From: Bidens hawaiensis | Lineage: Eukaryota; Streptophyta; Magnoliopsida; Asterales; Asteraceae | Assembly (NCBI GenBank): GCA_021521415.1 | Contig: JAIQDT010014629.1 | Location: 1-64,000 of the forward strand | Length of the DNA stretch: 64,000 nt | Direction: 5' to 3' | Part shown: positions 1 through 11,591 of the stretch, piece by piece | Layout: each line of letters begins with the position of its first letter | Position numbering within the stretch: position 1 is the first letter of the stretch | The notes under the pieces: generated by a model | Database searches by the model: none | What the model was told of the DNA's origin: nothing | The model's input: the letters and a program-made list of their open reading frames with translations, nothing else | Made by a program: the position numbers and the translations under genes

Positions 1-555
1 TTCAACTATAAAAATCTAGTCTAGTGATTAATATAACGAGTTGTAGAAGTAACACTAACCTATGACTTAGGTCCGGTTATTGAGTATGGGTAAACTCTCG
101 TTCAGCCTATTACGATTAGCCCGAACACCCCTCCCCTATGTAAAAGTGGTGATAACCCTCTATGAAAGCTCTATTACTTGCATAAAAAGACAAAAATCAT
201 CTTCCTTCCTCACACCTGGCCACTCTGTAACTCTAATATGGGCATGCAGCCAAATGATGTTTTGAGGGCGCCGCCGCGCTGATCATGAGACACCTTATCA
301 TGGACAGAGCCATATGTTCTCCTAACACAATAATAAACTTTAAGCAACCATCATGTTGGTGTGGTGGTGTTCATAATCACACATAGATGCATATTATAAG
401 ATATCTAGCAAAACTTATATTATAGGGTGTATCCACCGAAACACGGCAGCGTACATGAATCTTGGTAACTACTATTCTTTACTCTTTAAATAAACGAGCT
501 TATAGTTTATAATATATCATGATATTGTACTTTAAAATTGTTTTATATATAATAA
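1..555. other. Intergenic, no gene recognised
   Basis: AT-rich sequence with a somewhat GC-richer start (about 60-300). A 61-codon frame at 80-265 has no recognisable motif and no splice context, so I do not call it. No terminal repeats seen. Confidence 0.5.
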
Positions 556-1231
556 TCTATATTTATATATATATACTATACATAATAGACGCTTGGATTA
601 AAGAATTTACAAGTAATAAAGCACATAGCATAACTTTAAACAAGGACAAAAAGGTTATTATAACATGAAAACTCATGTGTTTTTAATTTGTTTTAAAATA
701 GTTACAATTTCCCTCTCAAGAATAATTAACTTTTGTAAATTTAATGTATAGTTATAATTATTACCTTTAATCTTTTACTTGTAATTTGTTTATATTTTCA
801 CTTTTAATTCAACTTTCCCCATTATTTTTAAACGTTAATAATTTTTTCATACGTTAATATTTTTTTTTATAAAAAATTGTACCATAAAAAGGAGCATATT
901 TTTATTTTTAATTTGAGTATAGTATTGTTATAGTTTTTTTTTTTTCAGTTAAAATAAATAACATTTTGCGTAGGAGTGTTTGCAGTATGGTTTCAAGTTA
1001 AACCGTGAACTCACAGTTAGTAACGATTTTTTTGTCGTCGAAAACCGAAACCGAACCATTGAAAATTGAAAACGACTGGACAAAATCTAAAGAAAAAAGT
1101 CAACCGTGAAATCAAACCAATGACCGGTTTGACTGGTTTTACGGTTTCAAACCAAATAATAAACACTCATAAACTTGTTACATAATTACCAAGTCTATGT
1201 TTCATACTGCATCGTACGAGCACTCGTATAG
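556..1231 (+). mobile_element. Helitron-like non-autonomous element, copy 1
   Basis: The left end, TCTATATTTATATATATATA preceded by A, matches the usual A/TC start of plant Helitrons. Most of the length, including the AACCG-rich tract at about 980-1160 and the closing GCATCGTRCGRGCA motif, is shared with 48154-48878. The right end reads ATAG where CTAG is expected, so this copy's terminus is decayed. It has no coding capacity. The Helitron assignment rests on the terminal motifs and the second copy; an unclassified dispersed repeat is the alternative. Confidence 0.45.
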
Positions 1232-1642
1232 CAATAACAAATGCTCGCTTATATCACAAAATCAGAGCATTTGACAGCCACGTGCTCCCTGGTCTTCTCT
1301 CCCAAGGATGTTAGGATTTTGTGATGAAAAAAGATTTGACTGTGACTTGGTATAAAATGGTTGGTAAAATGTTGTTTAAAAAGTAAAAGAACCCGAAAGA
1401 CAAGGGGTAAAATGTGGAAATAAATAAATAAAGATTCTGTGCAGGGCATTCCACCGAAAGAATTAAGGTGAAGACGCGCTGGATCGAAGCTGTATGATTC
1501 CTTATCCAATCAATCTCTGGGGGCCCCACACTCAACTGCATTTAGCAACAGGTCGCTATTAAAGTGATACACAATAAACAATCTGCTTAATTTATTTCTT
1601 GTCTTGAATTCAACATAAATATAAATGCTTACTTTATTATCA

Positions 1643-1858
1643 TTTTTTTTTTGAACGACCAATTAAGTAACGCCGGGTCATGAGTCCGGACGGACGGAGC
1701 CCCTAGCGGTCCACCTATTGAGGGATTCCCCGATAAAACCCGACCCCCACGCCCGCCAAATAGCACGACAACGAGGAGACGGTAAAACCGGGTGAGATCA
1801 GGACTCGAACCCTGGCAAGCCAGAGTCATCCCTCATATCTCCCATATAAATTGATGAT
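1643..1858 (-). mobile_element. SINE copy 1, internally deleted and 5'-truncated
   Basis: This is a minus-strand SINE with its A-tail at the left (T-run 1643-1652). It shares the GACGGACGGAGCCCCTAG core and the AACCCTGGCAAGCCAG block with the fuller copies at 31796-32117 and 42321-42651. It lacks about 50 bp near the tail, where CGCCGGGT joins directly to CATGAGTCCGG, and it lacks the tRNA-like head, ending near the ATATAAATTGATGAT block. The 66-codon minus frame over it is fortuitous. Confidence 0.7.
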
Positions 1859-2266
1859 AATTAATAATATTATTTGTTTTGATAACAGCGAAAAATTATA
1901 ATGGACTATTTTAGTGAGATGTATTGGTGATGATTACTGATTTCTACCACAGTATTAAGAGATGAAAAGTTTGTTTAATCACCAAAAAAGTTAGTTTTCA
2001 TGATTACTACCACCCGTATAACCTTGTTCACTTCTCTTGCAAGCCCATGTAGGACATGTAAAAGATTTAGACAAACTGAACGATAATGCAATATCTTAGA
2101 CTTGAACAGATGGACTTGGTTAATGGTTTTTCAATTTAACGTGGTTTAAGTCCCATATAGCCTTATTCTCCAACTAGTGGTATTAATGTTCGTTCAAAGT
2201 TCAAATGATGAAGGTTCAAGTTTGTTATTATAAAAAAAATGTAAATTTTGTAAAATTTATCGAATG
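1859..2266. other. Intergenic, nothing recognised
   Basis: AT-rich spacer between the SINE and the duplicated MITE. I see no coding frame, terminal repeat or RNA gene. Confidence 0.5.
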
Positions 2267-2722
2267 TAGGACCATCGTAGTGGGCGTGTTGGCCACCAAA
2301 CGGTGGCCAACACTGTCCGCTGTGCCGTTTTGGGCTTCTTTTTGCAAGCGGGTTGTGGGTATTTTACCACGACAACATTTTTTGTAAAATGCTCAATTGC
2401 TAACTGGGCGTCTCGTGTTGTAAAACGCTCAGAAGTGAAGAGTTATGACCACATAGTTAAAGTGGGAATTTTTTTACCAAAGTAGTGTTGGTAATTAGGA
2501 CCATCGTAGTGGGCGTGTTGACCACCAAACTGTGGCCAACAGTGTTGACCACCAAATGGTAGCCAACACTGTCCGCTGTGCCGTTTTGGGCTTCTTTTTG
2601 CAAGGGGGTTGTGGGTATTTTACCACGACAACATTTTTTGTACTCAATTGCTAACTGAGATGTCTCGTGTTGTAAAACTCTCCGAACTGAAGAGTTACGA
2701 CCACCTAGTTAGAGTGGTTCTA
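2267..2722. repeat. Two tandem copies of a ~228-bp MITE-like unit
   Basis: Unit 1 (2267-2495) and unit 2 (2496-2722) both begin TAGGACCATCGTAGTGGGCG and share the GTCCGCTGTGCCGTTTTGGG and TTTACCACGACAACATTTTT blocks. Unit 2 carries an extra internal TGTTGACCACCAAA repeat. The right end GAGTGGTTCTA is roughly complementary to the left end TAGGACCAT, which suggests a MITE that was tandemly duplicated or inserted end to end. The superfamily is unclear. Small open frames here are not genes. Confidence 0.6.
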
Positions 2723-4653
2723 AAATAAATACGATAAAAGGTTAAAAATAATCAAGATGCACATATTATTGGTAAATGTGCCAAAAAGAACCTCGATTTA
2801 AATCCAAGAACCCTCTAATTTTTTTAACTTTTTCCCTTCATTCATTTAGTTATTTTCCCTTTCACTTTTTCTTTTTTCTTTTTGTTATATTTATTTATAC
2901 AGTTTAACAGTGAGTTAGGTGCTGTTTATTTTTTGAGAAGTAAAATGTCTGCAGTCTGCGGGTCACATCTGCAGTCATCTGTAGCAGAAGAGGTGGACCA
3001 AACCTCTGCAGTCTGCAAGAAGAAGACTGTTTGTTTTTTAACGTCTGCAGACTGCTAAAATAAAACAGAAAGCTTTAAATAAGCTGAAATTTAAATAAAA
3101 AAGTCATTTAATATCGAAATTTAAATAATAGTCAAACAACAGTGCAAGTTATATGTATTTATAAGTATAAGTTTTTACTTCAAATGAGTAGTTTTTTTTT
3201 ATGAAAGTCTACATATAATGTATCTTTGGTTTGATTCAAAGTAAGACAGGTTTTTTTTTCTCCTTAATTATTAGATCATTTTGTACAAAACTAAATTTAT
3301 GTATGACATTATTTTAACTGAGATACATAAGATAACCGAGCGAATAAGAGACTTAAATAGTAAAATTCTTATATACATTATCAAAAACAAAGTAAGGGAA
3401 CATGATAATTGACCAGCCATTCAAAAACTTTTAATCTATTTTTTTTTTACGATTTGATTGTCGAAAAAACGTAATTGAGTATTAATGTCGGTTGTATCAA
3501 AAGAAAGTTGCTTGTTATTTACCTACGTCAGCACCTACGGGTCTTACATATAAAATATAACTATGATTAGATAAAAAAAATTGTTCGCATTTGTTTGATG
3601 ATATAGTTACTAAAAAATCATTATAAATATTATAAACTTTGATAATTTTTAAAAAGTCATATATAGCCTATATGAGTTTGTATGCCTATATGAGAGATAT
3701 ATAGTTTATATGAGTCGTATGTTCTTAAATCAGCCAAACAACGTTTGACACCTATATGAGTTATGTAGTCATATAGACCTATACTTATCCTGGTTTTCAT
3801 TGCCTTATGGGTGAATAGTGGAGGACTAGTTTAATAACTTTTATCTCAAAGCATATAGTGAAAATCAAAAAGGAAGGGGTGACAATGATGGGTTGGGAGA
3901 GCATGTGGGAGTGAATAATAGTTATGTCAAGTAAGATACATGGAAGGTACATATAGATCATGGTTGATTGGTGGTTGGAAGTAGTTTGGACTTTCGATTA
4001 TATTCAAGGGTGGTTTCATTTCATGTTTTGAAAATTAGTTCAAATCGATCGGTATTACTACCTGTAATTTATCGAAGACGTCACCGGCAAAGTCGTCAGA
4101 AAATCCGGTATTACCGAAGCATAACGATGAACAGGTTTATACTAATGTTCATTTTTGAGTTTTAATTTTTAAACTCCTCAATATAACCTAGTTGCTTTCT
4201 AATTTTTATCGCTCAAATTTAATCTAATATGATTATTAGTAACTAAAACTTCTTATTCTATAGTGTAGGGATGAAAATAGTTATGTTCTTGTTAGTTAGA
4301 TGACAATGATAATGAAAATTCATCTTTTAAGCGATCGTGAACTGGATATAACAACCCTCAAATGCCATAAACTTATTGTAGCCTTTTATATTATGAAAAA
4401 ACTTTGTTGGAAATTAATTATTAATTATAGAATCATGTAGTTTTGGATTATTTTTCAACTTGAAGTCGTGTTTAAAAAAATGATTTTAACCAGCCGGTAT
4501 CACTAGTTATACTGTTTCTGAACCCGAATCGATACGCTATAAAAACCGGTTTTTAATTGGTTTTCACTTACCATAGACCAGATTTAAAGGGAATATTTTA
4601 TTAATTGATTTATGTATTACTGTTTGAGAAAATACGTGATTTATATTTATATA
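2723..4653. other. Intergenic with an unclassified repeat
   Basis: Non-coding. The stretch 2920-3060 has repeated CTGCAGTCTGC and TCTGCAGACTGC motifs and two GCTGTTTRTTTTTT-type motifs, like a small foldback or MITE remnant without clear ends. The stretch 3650-3790 repeats CTATATGAG motifs. A 65-codon frame at 3968-4165 has no recognisable features and is not called. Confidence 0.4.
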
Positions 4654-5071
4654 GGGTATGTTTGGCAAACTAGCTGGTGGCTGGTAGCTGGTGGCTGGAA
4701 GCTAGTGACTGGTGGCTGAAAGCTGTAGCTGGTAGCTGGAAGCTGTAGTTTTTAGATATATTTAGGTGTTTGGCAGAGTAGCTGGAGCTTTTAATAAATA
4801 TATAAAATGACCAAAATGGGCATAATTAAAAAACAATAATATTAAATATACTTATTTTGGAAGGTTATTTAAGTAATTAAAATACTAAAAGCTTGTAGCT
4901 CTTTCTAAACGCTACTAGTTGGAGCTTTAAGCTTTAAGCTTTTTCTCATGACCTAAAAGCTTCAAGCTCCTTCCAACCAAACAACGCTTTTAATTGAGTA
5001 TGAGTTTTTTCTTAAAAGCTTGAAGCTTGAAGCCCCTAAAAACTCCTAAAAGCCCCTTGCCAAACATACCC
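4654..5071. mobile_element. Foldback MITE (418 bp)
   Basis: Perfect 15-bp terminal inverted repeats, GGGTATGTTTGGCAA and TTGCCAAACATACCC, close the element. Subterminal arms are rich in AGCTGG/CTGGTAGCT at the left and AAGCTTCAAGCT/AAGCTTGAAGC at the right, giving extended self-complementarity. No coding capacity. Flanks share only ATAG, so the target duplication is unclear and the superfamily is not fixed (hAT-like TTTGGCAAAC ends are common). Confidence 0.75.
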
Positions 5072-7846
5072 ATAGTCTTTTTATAACTTTGTTGTATGAA
5101 TATGCTCATGTTTACCAAACAAAAGTCCGCATATAAATTTTATACCAAGTCAAATGATAGTAAATAAGCATATGATACAGTGATACACGATCAATAAATT
5201 ACTTCTGTGTCATGCGTTTATCATACTTAACGTAACTTCAAATAACGATATTAATTCTCACATGCATCCTCAAATGTTTTTGCATTTTTTCCCTACTAAT
5301 AAGGGGTATTTGGGTGAGATTTTAAAATTTGCTTATTAGTTTTTTAAAAAACAAAAACACTTTTAAAAAGTTTCAATTTGAAGTTTTGGAAGACGTTTAC
5401 CATATACCTTTTGCCTTAATTTGTTATAACATTCAAAGATTTAAATTCTAAATTCTGAATATTGTTATAAACGAAAATGAAATTTAAGTTTGAGACTGTG
5501 AAAATAGTTCTATGCATGGTGCTCACTGTATACTTTTAAAAGATTAATATTTTATAGCATGTTAAGAGACTTGACACTTAATTTTTATATTTTACACCAT
5601 AGACTATAAAAATATACCGAACACTAGAAAAATTACCAATTTCATGTTTATGTCTTCATAGAATAGTATGTTGGTAAAACATACAGAGTTTGAAAAATTC
5701 AAAAAGATATATGTCGGCGAGATACGCAACAAACCCATAACCAGGAGTTATCATCTCAATATCATGTTACATGGTATTGCATATGCAAATATACATGCAC
5801 AATAACATTTCTAACGGAGTAGTGAAGGGCGTTCGTGATGCTCTCGTAGGGTTCGTGGGTGTTCGCCTGCATTGGGGGCTGGCGGCCGTGAGGGATTTGT
5901 CAATATTCGTGAGGCTCGCACTCATGGCAATGGATGAGCTTGGATGGATGGGGTGGGCCATATGTGATTTTTGTTTTCTTCTTATTTTGGTTTGTGAATA
6001 AATTGAAGAAGAAAACAAGCAGGGAAACCGAAAAGAAACTAAGTGAAAGAAGGGTAACACAAACAATTCGATGAATGGGGTTGGTGAGAAACCGTAACCA
6101 GTAAGAAAATTTATATTATTTTTACTTTTTTTCTATATTATTTTAAATAATTAGTGGATTAAACCATCAATATTTAGGTTTATAATTTATCAAAATATAA
6201 ATAATAATTAGTTCATTATTATGAATCACTAGTGAGATTCCCTCGCGCATTGTGGAGGGAATTCACAATGTGAGGGTTTTCGGTATTTGTATAAAATGTG
6301 AAATAATGCATACAATAATATCATACATAATAAATAAAAGGTACAAAAATACGTTGCGATCGCGAGTTACCGCTCCGGTACCAGTAGTAAGCAAATACCA
6401 CTTCTATACATGTTTTACATTGATAGAAAACCACCAAAACAAATACTTACACCGGTCCCAATAATATTGACATCGATATTTATGTTGTTCGGTTCATATC
6501 GATTCGGCTCGTGTAGCATAGTATATTGATCTAAATGTCGTGGTCTAATAAAAAATAAAGTAATTAAGAGTCCTAAATACCTATAGAATACAGGTACGGG
6601 TAAGTAAGGTGTTGAACCATGAGGAGTAAGTGGTCAGTGTGCAGTATAACTAATTCTAAACATTATGAAGTGTGTCAATTTATGAAGATGCAGTTTAAGA
6701 GTGCTTATATATCACACTAGCAATGGTTTTAGAATAAGCGAGTACTTAGCAAAATTGTAAACAATAATAAAAAGCAAGTCACACCCATAGTTCAAACATA
6801 CAACTAATCATCAAATTCATATAATTTATTGAATTAATTATCAGTTAACAAATCTGGTTTAATTAAATAACTCAAATCGTATGCATCAACAAACGAAAAC
6901 TCACGACACTGGTAACCAAAGGTTCCTTGCCAGCGTGACACAATAAAGGGCAAATGTATGCTTTATTAAACTCAAACTAATCAGTAAATCCTATGAAAGT
7001 ATGAAACACATATCACAATAGTTGACTAACTAAATGTTTAGATGAAAATAAACCTAAATTGGCTGAACGTAAAATAAAACAATACCAAACATAAATTAAT
7101 ATATATTGTCAATCAACAAATACAAATAAATCAGTTCTAGACATGAGTAAAATTGAAAAGATTACAAGACTCTACCTCACGAGGATGTCTCAAATAGGTT
7201 ATAGCCGCTTATCATCTTTGTTAGATCTTCGACTTTGATGTAGAGGGCACGAGGAATATAGAGAGTTACGGTTTTCATCAATAAGCTTCTAGAAACGATT
7301 GGAAGTACTGATAACTGGTTAGGGTTTGTAAAACTCAATATATTAGTCAACCTATTTTTTTATGACTTAACTGCCTGTCGTGTATCGCGATCATACGCGA
7401 TGGACAAAATAGTCGGGTTCCGTTTTGGTGTCCATCGTGTATCGTGATGGACTTATCTTTACCCCGTCACATAGCATGACAAGCTTCAACATCAGAAATC
7501 ATTATTTTATTCAGCAGCTTTGCTCTGCTTTGCATGCCAATCATCCCGAGACTTCATCCCGTGCTCGTACAACTCCAAAATAAGTATCATGAACGTCCAA
7601 TAACCTGTAACATATAAATACGTATGAAGTACCATAGTTTACACAATAAATTGATACAAAAAAATACCAATATATACAAGTTTTCTACCCAACCATCATA
7701 TATCGGTCTGGTTCTTCACGGTACTGCTAAGTTACTAGCACTAATAATCATAACCTCATCCCTAACAACAACAATACGTTAATTCTAACAAAGTTCTTTT
7801 ATCAAAATATAAAAGGTCCTCTTTTTGGGATTAAGAGAGAGAAATC
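5072..7846. other. Intergenic, no gene recognised
   Basis: AT-rich. Overlapping open frames at 5767-6066 (minus) and 5771-6001 (plus) sit on a GC-richer patch. Neither has a recognisable domain or splice context. A short inverted motif (CCCTCGCGCATTGTGGAGGG) lies near 6240. At 7376-7455 the words TCGTGTATCG and GCGATGGAC recur. Nothing else is supportable. Confidence 0.45.
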
Positions 7847-7905
<59 letters not shown>

Positions 7906-8046
7906 ATTAATTATAATTATCATTGTTATTATTATTACAATAATAATTATAATTATTATTGTAATAATAATAATAATAATAATGATAATTATAATTAATT
8001 ATTATTATTATTATTGTTATTATTATTATTACAATAATAATATGTA
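7847..8046. repeat. (AAT)n/(ATT)n microsatellite with inverted blocks
   Basis: About 200 bp of trinucleotide AAT alternating with its complement ATT, broken by ATTATAATTAT and TTACAATAATAAT palindromes. The alternation of strands means it can fold into long A/T hairpins. Not coding. Confidence 0.9.
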
Positions 8047-8742
8047 TAAATCATTTCATATCATATCATCAAGTTATACGAATTAGCAAGGTTTTCACTC
8101 TTAAAATCTATCCTCTTTATTTGACTTTTTTGATGCATACTTCTGACTCTCAAACTAGGATGTAGCATATAACAACGCATAATTTATAACAATTATATTC
8201 AATAATAATCACGTGTCTAAACCATATCAACATCATACCATCAAGTTACATGAATTAACTACGTCTATCCTCTTTATTTGACTTTATTAGACCCACACTT
8301 TTGACGTTCAATCTAGTAGTAGCTTTCAGTGTAAAGGGAGTCGTCCCACTTTTCCCAGTTCACCGCATGTCACACTAGCTTTTTCACTTTTTCCTAGTGT
8401 GGAAACTAAGTTAAAAATCACGGTTTTAATCACATCGAGTCGTGGGACATTCTTAAAGATCATCCCCGGTAACTCGTAAAAACCATATGGTTTTTACAAG
8501 GGCGTTACCGACCACTTTTATGCTGTTCTAAACAGTGAACCATTACAAACTTAACATCAAATCAATTCGAAGCGACAAGAAGTGAGTAGGAGCGTCGCCC
8601 GGTTTATCGACATCCACAACAACCTTCTCATTTTTCCTTTTGGCATGTTGTCAAGGATATAGATTGAAATGGCACGCAGTGCCCACCGCGACTCATTATT
8701 TATGTAGTTCGAAATGCACAAAGACCTCATAATACAACAACT
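8047..8742. other. Intergenic; possible upstream part of transposon ORF remnant
   Basis: AT-rich and then GC-richer from about 8320. The segment 8550-8742 directly precedes the reading frame at 8743 and may hold decayed upstream coding sequence of the same transposon gene, but stops interrupt every frame and no domain can be claimed. Confidence 0.35.
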
Positions 8743-9108
8743 ATGATTGACTCCAACGCCTGTTGTCAACATGATCTCAACATGGATGATTTAGATGACA
8801 TACTCGAGATAAATGAACCTATTCGCCCTTCTGGGAGGGACACAAGTAAACGAGTGGGAAGCTCGTTATCAAATTTAATGGCGGAAAAAATGGAATTGTT
8901 GTCCAGTAAGTTCAATTCTTTTAAAACCAACCGTACAAAAATTGAAGAGCAGAAAATTAAAATGCGACAAAAAATGATGGAGAAAACAAGAAGGCAAGAT
9001 GAGAATGTTATGAAACAGGAGGACTTTAAAATCCTCCAAGCTAACATTGACGTCATAGATGAAAAACGTAGACGAGCATTAGAAGCGTTGGAATCCCAAA
9101 TTGTCTAA
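8743..9108 (+). pseudogene. Fragment of PIF/Harbinger-type Myb/SANT accessory protein (NAM-associated C-terminal domain-like)
   Basis: A 121-codon open frame. An acidic stretch (residues about 12-26) is followed by RPSGRDTSKR, close to the RPxGRDxAKR motif common in plant Harbinger ORF1 and 'NAM-associated' proteins. Then comes a long charged helical region rich in Lys, Glu and Met (about residues 46-120), as expected for that family's C-terminal coiled coil. The N-terminal SANT domain is missing, and upstream sequence is stop-ridden. In intact elements this protein is thought to help the transposase bind DNA and enter the nucleus. The assignment rests on one motif plus composition, with no terminal repeats or transposase nearby. 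A truncated host gene is the alternative. Confidence 0.45.
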
Positions 9109-9280
9109 CAAATATGTTTAATTATAATTCTTAGTCATTTAAGTTTTAAATTAAGAAATTTCATTTTTTTAGTTATATTAATATTTAATACATGCAATTT
9201 TGTTGTTTCTATTTTAATTTATTTTAATTTAGTTTTAATGATATTACTTTGACTTTAATTTATTTACTTTCTATTTATCA

Positions 9281-9480
9281 TCATGATCGTACTCAGTATA
9301 TCCCACCAATAGCAAAGCTATGGTATAGTATCATGATCGTACTCAGTATATCCCACCAATAGCAAAGCTAAGGTATAGTCTGAGGATAAGATGTAGACAA
9401 CCTTACCTCTACCTCGTAGAAATAGAGAGGCTGCTTCCGGTGAGACCCCCGGCTCGATAGTAGTTTGCATCAAGCCTTGG
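9281..9480 (-). mobile_element. SINE-like element with duplicated tail
   Basis: Read on the minus strand, the core holds GGTCTCACCGGAAGCAGCC, then a TCTCTATTTCTACG block, a GAGGTAAGG block and GTCTACATCTTATCC, and finally TAGCTTTGCTATTGGTGGGA. This order is a common conserved 3' domain of dicot SINEs. The tail segment occurs twice in tandem with a 50-bp period (9281-9330 and 9331-9380), one base different in TAGCTTTGC context (ATGG versus AAGG). No tRNA-like head is visible, so the copy is probably 5'-truncated. The minus frame at 9318-9563 crosses it by chance. Confidence 0.55.
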
Positions 9481-10623
9481 ACATAAGACACATAAAACTC
9501 AACCATCGGCACACCGGTCGATTGGTGCATGTACCATTTTCTTTTGGTTATCAACGCCACCACATGATGCCTGATTAACCTTCCGCCACTTTTAACGTTA
9601 TTTTCACGAGATTAGTAATATAACGTCAAAATTAGTGCAATTTCACTTTTGCCCACCCGATGGTTCACTCATATATACATTATATGCATGCACCGCAAAC
9701 AGAACATATTTACTTTTTACTTTTTATTTATAATTTAACTTTAGAAAGAATGAAGGGCAGAAAGAGTGGAGCATTTCCTTGATATAGTAAAAGGGGGTTG
9801 AGTTGAGTTAATTGTGAAGTGTGATGCGATGCTGACCTGTCATAGAGGTAAGAGAAACAAACGTGGAATACACCACATAGTCTAATGGTGGGAATGATCA
9901 TCTCACCCCTATCTTTCACGATCTCTCTCCTTCATGTAGACACCATATCAGGTTTCCACAATTTCATCATAATTCACCTTGATCCATCTTTAAAGCGTGA
10001 AAATTGTCATATTTCACCCCAATTTATCTTTGTTCTCTTTTAAATTAGTATTTTTTCTTAACTAAATTCTTTACAAACGAAAATAACATAATATAAAACA
10101 AATATAGCATTCTATTTAAACAAAAATAAAAAAAATGGATCAAGACTTGCTAAAAAAACACCGTTAATGTTTAATAAAAAACATAGCTAAAATTCATATC
10201 CCTGCGTGTAGCGATTTCTTGTTTTGAGCTAAAATCGTTTTTAAAGTCGACTTGGTCAAGTGATCAAGGGATATACAAATGAAATCCAAATCCACTTGCT
10301 TTGGGCTAACAACGCTCGATGTTGTTCTTCCAAATTTTTTTAATTACATATATATAATTTTTCGTTTTAGTATTAAAAATTTTTAAGATGAGGAGAGACA
10401 TAAAAAAAAAGGTAGCGGGTGTCTTTAGTTTTGGAAACTTATCTTCAACTATATCTCCATTCTTTGTGATTTTTTACTCTTCTTTGCATCTCCTGTTAAA
10501 ACTAGGGTCAAGTTATTCTAAAAAAAGGGATAAAAATGAAAAGAATTAAAAGAATTTGTAGTCAGGAAAAAACCCCCTAAAAATAATGAAAACTTAATAA
10601 AAAAATCATAACTCAAATTTTAA
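9481..10623. other. Intergenic, no gene recognised
   Basis: AT-rich spacer with no supportable coding frame, RNA or terminal repeat. The right end carries the target sequence CAAATTTTAA (10614-10623) of the following MULE-like element. Confidence 0.5.
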
Positions 10624-11581
10624 GGCAAATACCATAAAAAACCAATATACTTCTTGTTTTTTCGCATAAAAGTCTCTTAACAATTTTTTCCACATAAAAG
10701 TCCCTATACATGTTATTTTTTAACAAAATTATGAATTTGTTTAAATTAATTACAATAATGGCTCTTGAGTTTTTACCATGTTACAACTTTAGTTCCCAAG
10801 TTTCAAAAAAGTTACAACTTTAGACTTGTTATTTGCATGAAAATAGCACCCTTGGTCCTCGAGATAGATGAAATTGACTTGAAACACGCAACACTCTTTC
10901 AAACCCGCCGCCGCCACAATCTCCGGTAGTCCGGTGGTTACCATCACCAGATCTGTGCTAAACTCTCCATCTTCTCCGCGGGATCGTGGCCATCATAGAT
11001 CTTCATGCAGCTTGTCTACTCCATCGATTGTTGTCAAACTTGCCATTGCCATCTACAGTCGACCTGGGATTATTGAGACCACTCCTAACATCACCCATGT
11101 TTAAAATCCACCTGAAGTCTAGCTAGTGAGGTGTTTCCGGTTGGTGGTTATCATTCTCCGATATTGCCTGAACAGCGAGCACGATGACCACGGTGAACAA
11201 AATTGGGGAGGGATATGGTTGTATTGAGTTTTAACCCTTTAGTTTAGATGTATTTAAAATGATTTTATGCAATTGTTTTATATTAATGACAATAATGTTT
11301 TTTTAAAATTAATGTAAATAACAAAAAAAAAAAAAAAGGTTAAGTTCATCCATCTTGAGGACTAAGGGTACACAACGGGTCTGAAGTTGTAACATTTTGA
11401 AACTTCAGACTAAAGTTGTAATTTGATAAAAACTCAAGAGCCATCCATGCAATTAATTTTAAATAAATTCACAATTTTGTTCAAAAATAACATGTATTAG
11501 GACTTTTATGTGCAAAAAATTGTTAAGAGACTTTTATGAGAAAAAACAAAAAAGTACATTGGTTTTTTATGGTATTTGACC
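10624..11581. mobile_element. MULE-like non-autonomous element with long TIRs
   Basis: Flanked on both sides by the 10-bp duplication CAAATTTTAA (10614-10623 and 11582-11591). The arms are about 250 bp and imperfectly complementary, starting GGCAAATACCATAAAAAACC at the left and ending in the complement of GGTCAAATACCATAAAAAAC at the right. Both arms contain the ATAAAAGTC and GGCTCTTGAGTTTTTA words. Long terminal inverted repeats with a 9-11-bp duplication are the Mutator signature. The interior (about 10890-11215) is distinctly GC-richer (CCGCCGCCGCC, TCTCCGCGGGATCG) than the arms and could be captured host DNA, but I cannot name a source. There is no transposase. Confidence 0.75.
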
Positions 11582-11591
11582 CAAATTTTAA

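Noticed and set aside
5767..6066. Overlapping frames on both strands near 5.8-6.1 kb
   Set aside because: Neither strand shows a known motif, splice sites or codon bias distinct from the surroundings; I could not choose one as a gene.
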